Shown in pieces: positions 54,251 through 64,000 of a DNA stretch of 64,000 bases. A model generated the notes under the pieces. It ran no database searches and was not told where the DNA came from. It worked only from the letters and a program-made list of their open reading frames with translations. Location of the stretch: contig MNCI01001065.1 of assembly GCA_015680685.1 (NCBI GenBank), positions 721,691 to 785,690 of the forward strand, in the 5' to 3' direction. The first letter of the stretch is position 1; each line of letters begins with the position of its first letter. The position numbers were made by a program, and so were the translations under genes. Source of the DNA: Gnetum montanum (lineage: Eukaryota > Streptophyta > Gnetopsida > Gnetales > Gnetaceae).

Positions 54251-55340
54251 GTAGTCCTTTGCATTAGATGTAGTATGGCTTGAGATACAAGTGGTTGACA
54301 GGATTTGCGAACTCATTACCATCTATATCAGCGAGTTTGAAGGCCCCGTTCCCATAGGCTTTCATGATGATGAAAGGACCTTCCCAGTTGGTTTAGAATT
54401 TGTTTACATTCTCGTGAATGGATTTGAGAACTAGGCCCCCCTTCTTGATTGGCCATTGATGCAAATTACAATGGTTCTTTTGCCATTGCTTGTCCTAGTA
54501 CCATTCAATGCGATCAATTGTTTGAGCAGGCTCCTCCTCCATGGAGTCAAGATCGATGATTCTTGACTCGTTGTTTTGAGTCTCATCTACAATGTTTGAG
54601 AGGATTATCTGGAGTGATGGAACCTACAATTCAAGAGGTAATACTACTTTAGATCCATAAATGATACTATAAGGAGTCTTACATGTAGCCATTCTGCACG
54701 TCGTGCGGTAAGCCCACAATACGTAGAGGATTTGCTTGTGCCATCGCCTTTTGCTACTACTAAGCATCTTTTTTAGAAGGTTAATGATGGCCTTGTTTGT
54801 TACTTCTACCTGACCATTTTCCTATGGGTAGTATGGCAATGAAAAGGATTTCCTGATGCCAAGATTATTGCAAAAGGTTTTGGTTTCCATGCTACTAAAT
54901 TGTGGTCCGTTGTCTATCACAATAGTCATGGGAAGCCCAAACCTTGTTACTATGTTATCCAAGATAAAGTGGCAAACATGTTGAGAGGTAGTCTTTCTCA
55001 AGGGAATAGCCTCCACCCACTTTATGAAGTATTCAGTTGTGATGATTATGAAGCTATGTCCTATAGAAGACTTATGTGTGATGGGTCCTATGATGTCTAG
55101 TCCCCATCGTTGGAATGGCCACATAATCTATGTAGGATGTAACTTAGTAGGTGATATGTGTATGAGATTTGCATGGTGTTGACATACATCACATGTTCTA
55201 ACTTTAGCAAGACAATCTTATTTGATGCAAGGCTAGTAGTACCCTAGGCGTCTGATTTTTGCCGCCATAGCCCTAGGGGCTATGTGTCCTCCACATAGTC
55301 CCTCATGGACTTCGTTAACAATTTTCTATGCTTTTTCCCC
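54251..55340 (-). pseudogene. Integrase of TatA
   Basis: Reading on the minus strand: zinc region ([20 protein letters not shown], then CDVCQHHANL, about 55170-55310), core WGLDIIGPITHKSSIGHSF with TIVIDNGPQFSSMETKTFC (54822-55124), and C-terminal GGLVLKSIHENVNKFETNWE followed by GPFIIMKAYGNGAFKLADID (about 54290-54440). Stops interrupt it in at least two places. All the expected blocks are present. Confidence 0.85.
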
Positions 55341-55619
55341 ACCAAAATAAGTTAACAATATCCCATCAAAGGAGCATTTTGATAAGGTGTTATCTCCTAT
55401 GAGGACATATTGCCAGGCTCGCTTTCGGATTACATCCTTTTGAGTGGATGTTAAGCCGTGTGGGGGTTCCCCATGTTGAAGGTAAGCCTTAATGTTGGCA
55501 TACTACTCTTGGATGTCTGTTGCACTTACAGATGCGATATGCACTGCTTGATTAATAGGATCTATACATTCTATTATGGAAGCGGGAAAAGTAGCAAACA
55601 AGTGCAATGGCACATTCGA

Positions 55620-56020
55620 TGCTAACATGGCTAATGCGTTTGCTACGATGTTTTCATTACGAGGTACATGTTGAATGTCCAATGTTGCAAACTGTTTTAG
55701 AAAACTCTTAGCTAGATTTCAATAAGGTTGTAAGTGTGAAGCCTTGCAAGCATAGACTTCAATGATATGGTTGACAACTAATTGCGAATCACCCTAGATT
55801 GCCAAATGTTGAATCTTTAGCTCTTGGGCTGCTAAGAGGCCCCTAAGGAGTCCTTCATACTCTGCTACGTTTTTTATACAAAAGAATGTAAAGTGATATG
55901 AAAAGGGTTGAATTTCCCTAGAGGGAAACATACTAACTATAGCAATGCTTCCACCTCATGTGGTTGGAGCACCATCAAAATGTAAATTCGATTCAAAATC
56001 CAATGGCATAGAGTTTAGGC
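55620..56020 (-). pseudogene. Second (archaeal-type) RNase H of TatA
   Basis: The minus strand reads LHFDGAPTT near 55970, then KNVAEYEGLLRGLLAAQELK (about 55820-55875), AIQGDSQLVVNHI (about 55765) and ENIVANALAMLAS. This is the ordered signature of the extra RNase H found in Tat-lineage elements. One in-frame stop follows the first motif. Confidence 0.8.
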
Positions 56021-56162
56021 TATTGATGTGTTCATCTAGGAATTCAAGTTCTATTATTGCCTGATCGTCAATGGGTGAAGTTGTAAGCTATGCTGCTATT
56101 TCTTAACTCTTTGTTGATGATTAAGCTACATAGTGTAAATTGAATTTCGCTGTTATAGCTAT

Positions 56163-57190
56163 TCATCGGGCTATCCTACTACTCTCGTACAAGTTTGTTG
56201 TGATAGCCTGAAGTATATTGCTCTTGCATATGATGTTGACCTTGCTACAAAATAGGTAATGTCTCCACTTTTTTAACGCAAATACTAGGGCGAGACAATA
56301 TTTTTCTACCTTGTTGTATTTCGCCTCATAAGCTATTAATGCATGGCTTAGGTAGTAGACTGGGATTTCGGACTTGTCGTCTCTTTTCTGACAAAGCAAT
56401 GCAGCAATAGATGTGTCTGAAGTGGCAAGGTAGATGTAGAACGGCTTATCTCTTTGTGGTGGGTAAATAGTTTGAGATGCAAAAGATCTTTCTTTAGGTT
56501 ATCAAAGACTTGTTGACATTGATCTATCCACTCGAAGTTGAGCCCCTTTTTAAGTAGGTGTTACATGGGATGTAACTTGTCTGTCAACCTCAAGATAAAC
56601 CTTCTAATAAATTGTACTCTTCCTTGTAACCCACATAGCTCTTTAAGGTTTTTAGGTGGTGCTAAGTTGACAATGGCCCTCACTTTATCGGGATCCATTC
56701 ATATTCCTGTTTCTGACACTACGAAATCTAGCATGCATCCAATTTTAACTCTGAAAACACATTTCTTAGGGTTGAGGCATAGGTCATACCTCTAACAATG
56801 TTGGAGGACTATATTGAGATTTTTGGAATGATCTATAGCTTCCTTAGACTTCATTACTATATCATCCATGTAATCATTCAACCTCTCCAAAAGGTAGTTG
56901 CTAAAAATATATGTCATCGCTCGTTGATAAGTTGCTATGGCATTCTTGAGTCCAAAAGGCATCATTATATAAAAAAATGTTCTCCAAGGGGTCATGAAAG
57001 TGGTTGATAATTGATTATTTGGGTTTATACGGATCTAGTTATAGCCTAAAAACCCATCCATGAAGGACAGTAAGGCATGACCAGCTATAGTGTCTATGAG
57101 TTGATCGATGCTTGGTAATGGGAAGTCATCCTTAATCATTGCTTTTTTCAGATGAAATCGAGACATGAGGTATCTTACCATAGGCATAAT
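56163..57190 (-). pseudogene. Reverse transcriptase and first RNase H of TatA
   Basis: Reading on the minus strand: DDFPLPSIDQLIDTIAGHAL (about 57090-57130), MMPFGLKNAIATYQRAM and YMDDIVMKSKE (catalytic, 56792-56995), then KVRAIVNLAPPKNLKELCGL (about 56640-56690) and the RNase H block KYCLALVFALKKWRHYL (56250-56310). The N-terminal RT block upstream of DDFPLP is missing, replaced by unrelated sequence at 57190. Confidence 0.85.
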
Positions 57191-58499
57191 GAATCCTTAT
57201 GTGTAATGTGTGGTTAAAGTAATCACTATCCTTTCTATCCAAGATTCAAACCAAGTCCAAATCACTTCCCAGTGACATTACATTATTTCATCCTTGGGGA
57301 TCACAACTATAAGGCTATCATCGTTAGAAGGAGTGTTACCACTTAGCACTATTGTTCAAGAAAGGAATCTTTTAGTAGCATATTTTTTAGTTTTAGATTT
57401 CTAAAAATCCACCTACCTTCAAGCATTATTAGCATGTATTTCCAATGGGATCCCCAAAAATGTTATTATGTGCTTTTTATTTTATTTTTATTATGTCAAC
57501 CTTATCATAGGAATACCTTCTAGCATAGGTAACATGTCTTTCTAGTGAAATGGTAAGGCAACACTTATTGTACTCTTACTTCCATTTTTTGTTAGAAATC
57601 AAGAGAATAGTACATCCTTGACAATAGGATAGAACTCACACTTGTAATCCTAGATAATCTACAATTCCCCTTGATGTCACGCCCTTTTCATTCCCACTTG
57701 GTTCTGCACTCTTCTATCCAAGCATAATGATCACAAGTTTATTCTTAATTTTATTGTGAGAAGAATATCATTATGGCCATGGTAAGAACCTCTTATTTTT
57801 CAAATGGGTGGATGAATGTCATGGTATCATTGTATAAGTAACCAGTAAAATAGAAGAAGGATTTGGAAGATATTAAAGAATATCGAAAGATTAAGAAATG
57901 AAAAAGTATAAAAGAACAAGAAGATATCAAAGAATGTGAAACTTGGTAAGAAATGTCAAAAGGTATAACCAGAAATTATGGACCAAAATGAATTAGAAAA
58001 CAAAAATTTGAAAACCACTTATTAATTCCTAAGTCAAGGTAAGACATCTTCCCCATAATTGAAATCATGGGCGAGGGTTTTAAAAATGGACCCTAAATCC
58101 CCTAGATCATACACTCTAGGTTTCTCATTTACCATCCTTAGTAATTTAGTTTTTCAGTTATTATCCTAGGAAATCTTGATGGTAATTAAATTATGATCTT
58201 CTAAGGACCTATTTCCTATTGGACTAGATGATATTTCTATTATAGAAGGTCCATCTATACTTTCTTGTTTGTTTTTAAATTCAAATTTTAACTCATTTTA
58301 GCTCTCTGTTGGTGTATGATTATGATTTAAGATTTCCTTGTATGAGTTCTTAGCTTGGGTTATTTTCTTAGAATAAGAGTTAATAAGTGAGTTAGATGGT
58401 TCCATGCATGTTTTGGATAGTTTTTGGTTCTCAATTTTTAGCCACTCGATGTCCTTTGGTTTAGTGGCCCATGTGTCCTTTTTTTCATATACTTGTTCC
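57191..58499. other. Junction sequence similar to Athila 3' non-coding DNA
   Basis: About 57225-57450 resembles 63690-63980 of AthD (CCAAGTCCA, GTGACATT, TTTCATCC and TTCCAATGGGA blocks in the same order). This suggests a fragment of another Athila-like element joined to TatA. The rest up to 58500 has no recognised domain. Confidence 0.4.
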
Positions 58500-58679
58500 T
58501 CACTTCTGTTGTGGGCTAGTGTAAAGACTATGTTGACATTTTGAAGTTTTGGTCCACAACTGAATTCTTTGCATATGTATGACTCCTTGCTCATATTTCT
58601 TAGAGATCTCCATGGATAAATCTATCATCCCTAACTTAAAATCTATTGTGCTAATCCATGCTCTTCCCATAATGATAGG
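58500..58679 (-). pseudogene. Athila-like protease fragment cut by AthD
   Basis: The minus strand reads SPIIMGRAWISTIDFKLGMI, the C-terminal protease block, and stops exactly at the AthD LTR (58680). It belongs to an older element; its N-terminal half would lie beyond AthD, outside the window. Confidence 0.7.
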
Positions 58680-59606
58680 TGATGAGTGGCGAGGTACCCC
58701 TACACTCAACCATACAAAACGAGCGTAGCACGCACGATCTGGTCGAACTCCATAGATGGACTAGTTGTGGCACCTAGATAGTTATCCTTAGGCTGCAGTT
58801 CACTGTCTTCCCACCTGGACTAGTATTGCATTTGTCACATATGGTTTAGTCCAAATGAGGTGTATGATGTGTTTCCTAATTCTAACGCTACTCTTGAAGG
58901 CAGTGGGAAATAATATTAACTAAGCTAAGCTAGGAGGAAAAGGGTAAGAAAATCTAATCTAGCCTAAGTGTGATGAGTAATCGATTCCTTGATCAACCGT
59001 ACACATCTTGGACCTCGTGCACGACTACCACTGGGATTACCAAGCATAGATCCTAGGTACACCACTGGGCTACCAAGTAGTCACACTTAAATGCTTGTAA
59101 TCAAGTCGTACTTGTTCCGCGTTGTGATGAGTAGCTGATTCCTTAACTAACCGTACACATCCTTAGATGCTCGTAATCAAGTCATACTCATACCGCATTC
59201 TAGGAGTTTAAAGGTGAGAGAGAAGGTAGTAAATAACAAATAAATAAATAAATAAATAACAAAGTGAATGTTGAAATGATGAGGTAATCTTGATCTTTAT
59301 TGCCGATCATGTGCGTGTCCAAGTACGTCACACTCGAATAAGACACCATACAATTACATTCACCACACTACGGGCAGACATGGGAAAATAATCTATCTCT
59401 GGAGTGGTCAAACTGCTAGAGCTTCACTACTTCTATTCTATCTATGTTAAATAAGGGAGAGCCATGTCTTATTTATAGATATGGTGGTGGACTGCGATAT
59501 CGCGTATGCGATATCGTAGGGAAGACGCGATATCACCTATGCGATATCATGGCGGATGCGATATCGCGTACACAATATCGCAACCTATGCGAATTGCATC
59601 TCATTA
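58680..59606 (-). repeat. 3' LTR of AthD
   Basis: It runs from TGATGAGTGGCGAGG to GCATCTCATTA. It has the densest GATATC array of the family (59491-59590), a TATA box (TCTTATTTATAGATATGG, about 59466) and an internal repeat of GTGATGAGTA...CCGTACACATC (58970 and 59124). Confidence 0.85.
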
Positions 59607-59784
59607 TACCCCCATGATTGAATAAAAACTCATCCTCGAGTTACAAGGAGAACAAGCTTTATTGATTACACAGTGGATAGGTATGGGATTATTAACTGGA
59701 AAAACAAAAAATGAAATGATACTGCAGTGTGGGAAGACACAACATAGAAAAAATACTACAAATACAACTACAAAAAAATGGAAC

Positions 59785-62592
59785 TCATGTAGTTCCTGGT
59801 GGCAGTGGCTCCTCCATGGGTGCTTTCCCTTTATCATGTGCTCCAGGCTTTGAAGCTTGATTGCATCGAAGTATGGCCTGAAGCTTCTCCTCTTTAGTCC
59901 GAGGGTCTTGTGCTGTCCATGCTAATGTTCCGATGTTTGATGGAGTGGGCACTTCCCATGGATAGGGTAGTTGTGGGAACATCTAATTGGCTTTGACATA
60001 CCATGCTATGAACACCCGTCGTTCCTCTTCATAGGATCTAGATTTATCTTTGTATTCATGAAGATCTGTTAGCTGTCGAGCCAAGTTGGTTGCAACATCT
60101 TTTTGTCCCTGGTAGCTTTCTTTTACCACCATAAGTTCAAAATTTGCGACATCTAGTTCCTCAGCCAACTTCTTGCACTTTGCAAATTCTGCTTCATATT
60201 TGATATGGGTGGAAGCTACCTGCTGCTTGAGCTTTGACCTCGGGCATCTTGCTGTTAACATGGCTAGGTTGGCATATCTAAGGTTTGCCAACTCCATGTA
60301 TTCGGTCAAGTCTTGGATCTGCAGGTCCCAGTTCTTAACTTCCGCTTGGTGGGCAAAGGCGTAAGTGTCCAATATGGCCCTCCAATTAGTGTGCTGAGAA
60401 CTGATGTTATTGATTTGAGCCTTGGCCATATGGATCTCCTTCTCCAGGATTTGCTTGTACATTCCCACCTGATCACGAAAATGCTCCTTTAGCTTCTCGT
60501 GTCGTTTAGCCTCATTCTGCCACGCGCTTATCTCGATGGTTGATTTTTGGCAAATAGCGCGTACCTCCTCCATTGAGAGGGTTCAATTTTCTCTGGCTAA
60601 ATGGCTTACATCTCGGTTGACCCGAATGAAAAGTTCTTGTAACTGATGAAAGTGTTCATCGAGAACATTCTTTTGTTTCTCCACAGAAGTCAACTGAAGG
60701 TTATCAGCAACCAATTGCTTATTCACTACTTCTAAGGCCTTGAGTGCCTTAAGATGCGCATGAGTTTGCGCTTGTGCGGTAGAGGCATCCTAGGTGGCTG
60801 TCTCCTTTTCTTTTGTCACTTTCTTATTTTCTGTGATTAGCTTTTTTAATTGCTAGGTTTTGAAATTTTCCAGTTGGCCTGCGAGAACAAATTGTAGAGT
60901 ATCCCACTGTGCTGCTTGTAAGGCTATGAGCTACTCTTGTAGTTTCTGCACTTCAACTTTAGCATGCTTGGCCCTTACTTCGGATATGACCAGCTTCCCC
61001 TTTGTAGAAATGAGGCCTGATTGAATTGTTATTACATCTTGGGGGATGTCAAACAAGGACATCAGAACTTGTCCTATTTGTAGCAATCGATCTAGCACAT
61101 CCTCATGTTCCACAGGAGTCATTGAGGTTCTGGTAAGAGTTTGAGCATCCCGTGCTCCTGAAAGATCTACTAGTGGCACAATAGGTACATTGAAAGATTC
61201 TTTGATATGGTTAGTGATCACTTCAGTAGCTCTCGCAGCATCCTAGTGTTGCATGACCACCACAGTGGCCCCTTCACCAGTGTCTAACTGCACCTAAAGA
61301 TGCTGCATTTCCAGAGATTTGTTGTGACCATCTACTTTCTCCTTGTCCTATTTGGATGGATAATTCACCCCTTGGGCGATCTAACAAAATAGTAGGCTGG
61401 TTGGCATCATTGATGACGTGGAAGAGGTTTGCATCATCATGACTTCCCAAACTGACTGTCTCAACGATGGAATTATGATGGCTCATCGACGGTCTATAGT
61501 CTTGCAGCAGCGATGGCTAATCCTGACCCGTGCTGGATCCTACTTCTTGTTGTTGGCTGGGACCTGTGGCTGGAGGTTGACTAGGTCTTGCAAGTTGAGT
61601 TGTAGGTGATCCAGTCATCTGTTCTTCTTCTTCATCTAGACTTAGCTCTTCACTAGTGCTCTTTCTTGGATCTGGCACCTTTAATAACTTAGCATAGGAA
61701 GCATTCTAGGCATTTTGGAGGATGTCATTTGTGTATCCCCGAATACCAGCCCATCGGCACAGTTTTCTAATAAGGTAGGGAAAAGGCAGTGCCATCTTCC
61801 CTGACTTTCGTGCTTCAAATCACCTTAGGATCTCCATCAAATATAGATGGGGAAGGTTAGCGTTAACCTTTCCCATCAACACTACACATCCCCTAGCCGC
61901 ATACGTCGATATTCTTTTCAAACCTTTTGTGGGGAAGAGGTGATAGGTTCCAATTTTGAAATAAACTCTCTCTTCCATTGTCAATTCTCGAAAAGTTTTA
62001 TCTCTGTCATAAGCTGTCTCTAACCAATCCTTTTGCACATCAGGGTTCAATTGGGTAGATAACCGAGCAACATGGGGGCCTAAATTTGGAAATTTTAACA
62101 CTTCCAAAATTTCCTATGTAGAAAAGTCTACTGTCACACCACAAATGTTAACCGTGGTGCCTTGCTCCTTATTGTGCCAAAACTAGTATGCTTCACCTAA
62201 GTACCAGGCACCGCATTCAGAGAGGACAGGCCATAAGGAAGACCCCTTGAGGTGATCCCTAATAGCCTTAGGAGCAAACTCCATAAAATATTTGAAGTTT
62301 AGCTCCACAATCATAGCAGCAAATGTGGACTTCTCATGGATAGCCTGAAGACAGTTCGGGGGCAACGTGAGTTGTTGTCCCAGTTTAGGCGCAGTAGCAG
62401 CTCCTCTTTCTGCCTATCCGGACCATCTGGTAGGAGGTTCTTCTTGATGGATGCTGAATGATTGCACCTCCTATTCTGCATGTTATCCAGCAGGGACCTA
62501 TCTTCCACCTCTCTGAGGTTGTTTCGCTCCACCTTGAACAGCACCCTCCTGCTGTGCATGTTTCGGGGCCATTTTGCAATCACACGGGCCAC
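59785..62592 (-). pseudogene. Extra AthD gene: plant-transposon-protein-like domain plus coiled coil
   Basis: The minus-strand ATG at 62592 starts MARVIAKWPRNMHSRRV. After a frame change near 62365 comes a globular region: AKWYLGEAY-type Trp/Tyr-rich turn, ICGVTVDFS, EILEVLKFPNLG, YFKIGTYHLFPTKGLKRIST, LMGKVNANLPHLYLMEILR and FPYLIRKLCRWAGI (about 61740-62365). This order resembles the 'putative plant transposon protein' domain found in retrotransposon extra ORFs (by eye). Then follow an acidic Ser-rich linker (about 61480-61680), a long coiled coil (about 59990-61220) and a Pro-rich tail. Stops at about 62183, 62115 and 59983 plus several shifts mark decay. Its function is unknown; its place between integrase and 3' LTR is that of the env-like ORF of Athila. 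Confidence 0.6.
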
Positions 62593-64000
62593 ACATTAGT
62601 AAGGTTGTTTTTAAAGTCAAATTATACCTTACTTCCTACCTTAATTAAAGATCTTATGTTATTGTGTGATCATGCCTGAAAATTATAATAATGGGTCCTA
62701 TGACTTAGGTGGATTTCATTTTAATCTCCCAGTGTACCTAAGGTCATATGATTTTTGGCACAATTTTTCTAAGTGTTAGTGTTAATTACCCTCATTAATG
62801 TTCTTTGGGCGATGATAAATTTCAAAAAATTAGGGCACTTTTTGGTGTCTCTCCCCCATGACTAAACTGAACACTCCGGGTTCAAGTAGGTTCAAACAGA
62901 ATTAAAATCAGAGCACCAGTGAGCGAGATATGAGTGAAAAAGCAAGGGTGACGCAATCGAAAGTCGCAGAGAAAAATTTCAAAAAATCTCCCCACATAAA
63001 TGAAAAAATGATGCTAAGTGTTGCAGCGGGGGTATCTTATTTTTAGGAAAATAGGACGTGATATCGCGTATGGTACATCGCATACGCGATATCATGTGGG
63101 ACACGATATTGCATACACGATATCTTGGCCCTACTAATGTGAGACACATGAAAATATCAAATTTTTAATGACTTTTCTTGAAATTAACGTTAAAAATTGA
63201 GGACATTAACAAGTATTAAGATATCCTAGGGTAATTTCATTGATTTGAGAGGCACTCGTAATGATAATGATGTGAATTGAGCAATTAAAAATTTGGCGGT
63301 TACGAAGAAAAGGGAATGTAATGGTACATTGGAATGTAGGAATTATAGTGGGATAAAAATAGGGAAAGAAAATTATGAAAAATTAAGCTAAGGGTAAGAA
63401 ATGATGTGTTTGAACTAGAGAATTAGTGAAGATTACAAAAAATTACACAAGTGGGTCCTCCCCAAAGCAGGTTTCAACCTATTATGCCCTTGTCCGTGGG
63501 CACTAGAAGTGTTAAACGTAATCCGTACTAACTCCACAAAACATACACATGTAAATATCACCAAAATGAGATGAAAATTCTATGCTACAAGGGGCACGAG
63601 CTACAATTACATGAAAAGTGAGATGAGGTGAAGTATAGAAAGGGATTGTAGAGATTGGGACATGAGGTAGTTGACCCAGGACACAGTGAATCCTGCGTGA
63701 AAAGCATGATTAAGGTGTCATTAACCCAACGTTCCAAGATCAGGACCAAGTCCATCCTTCTAATTAGTGACATTGTATTGTTTCATCCCATGGTGAACAA
63801 GTATAAAAGTACAATAACAACAAGGTGTACGATCACTTGGCGTTTAGTACAAGGGAGGAGTGATTTTTGTTTTATGGCACTTCTTTTTCTTTTCTTCTTC
63901 TTTTTTTTTTCACTTTACTGAATCCAGAGAAGCCACCAACCCTCAGGCATGGGTGCATGTCTTTCCAATGGGACCCCCTAGAATAGCATTTGATTTTTGA
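62593..64000 (-). other. Region upstream of the extra AthD gene
   Basis: No ORF is recognised. At 63056-63124 a GATATC motif array, preceded on the plus strand by TATCTTATTTTTAGG, resembles the U3/TATA part of the AthD LTR. From about 63430 the sequence matches the 3' non-coding part of AthA (CAAGTGGGTCCTCCCCAAAG). Confidence 0.5.
63056..63124 (-). promoter_or_regulatory. Internal GATATC array, possible second promoter
   Basis: It contains three intact GATATC palindromes and one GATATT, with (T)GCGATATCGC-like contexts, as in the LTR. It lies about 460 bp upstream of the extra gene's start codon. A promoter role is inference. Confidence 0.4.

Larger units (their letters stand above)
50310..57190 (-). 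mobile_element. TatA: Tat/Ogre-lineage gypsy element, 5' end missing
   Basis: From right to left on the minus strand: RT, RNase H, a second (archaeal-type) RNase H, zinc region, integrase, integrase C-terminus, a non-coding stretch and a putative 3' LTR. The second RNase H between the normal one and integrase is the hallmark of the Tat lineage. RT breaks off at about 57190, so gag and protease are missing. A 32-base gap lies at 53142-53173. The left LTR boundary was not pinned down. Confidence 0.75.
58680..64000 (-). mobile_element. AthD: Athila-like element, 3' end, with an extra gene
   Basis: The 3' LTR is 58680-59606, followed on the plus strand by the family polypurine complement TACCCCCATG and the conserved ACTCATCCTCGAG block. 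Instead of plain non-coding DNA, a large minus-strand gene follows (59785-62592), then sequence resembling the Athila 3' non-coding region (from about 63430). Integrase and the rest must lie beyond 64000. The left target half is ATAGG; the right one is outside. Confidence 0.75.

Overview
This is nuclear DNA from a large-genome seed plant; a gymnosperm is my best guess but is not proven. The evidence is AT-rich sequence packed with nested LTR retrotransposons, a plant LINE of the DUF4283 type, a hAT-like transposase relic, a pentatricopeptide-repeat (PPR) pseudogene and one multi-exon NLR immune-receptor gene. Three runs of N are assembly gaps (10136-10207, 38925-39114, 53142-53173), and there is a single N at 39166.

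Layout. 1-4 kb: the 5' half of an Athila-like Ty3/gypsy element (AthC, minus strand), ending in its 5' LTR. 4-7.6 kb: decayed sequence, including a Tat-like gag relic. About 8.0-13.07 kb: a GC-rich LINE (plus strand) with a poly(A) tail. 13.4-14.3 kb: a hAT/DUF659 transposase pseudogene. 15.14-21.63 kb: the only host gene that looks intact, a 7-exon minus-strand NLR. Its seven exons join in phase into a 1031-residue reading frame without stops. It has a possible lipid-anchor N-terminus, an unusual helical N-terminal domain, an NB-ARC and leucine-rich repeats. A small non-autonomous LTR element sits in intron 1 exactly at the 3' splice site. 22.7-25.9 kb: a PPR pseudogene split by two solo LTRs.

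26.5-50.0 kb is one nested stack. A copia-like non-autonomous element (26485-50046) has its right LTR interrupted by Athila-like element AthA (29789-49624). The gag region of AthA is in turn interrupted by AthB (37986-47793), which has a perfect CCTAT target-site duplication. 50.3-57.2 kb is a Tat/Ogre-lineage element (minus strand) with RT, two RNase H domains and integrase. At 58680 a further Athila-like element (AthD) has entered a protease sequence and runs out of the window. AthD carries an extra gene between its 3' LTR and the rest of the element: a globular domain resembling the 'putative plant transposon protein' family, followed by a long coiled coil.

The points I would follow up are the regenerated splice acceptor of the NLR, its N-terminus and duplicated upstream motifs, the extra AthD gene with a second promoter-like motif array upstream of it, and the short-motif arrays in the LTRs of several unrelated families. 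All reading was by eye. Exon boundaries and LTR ends were placed from sequence signals, and no alignment or database search was run.
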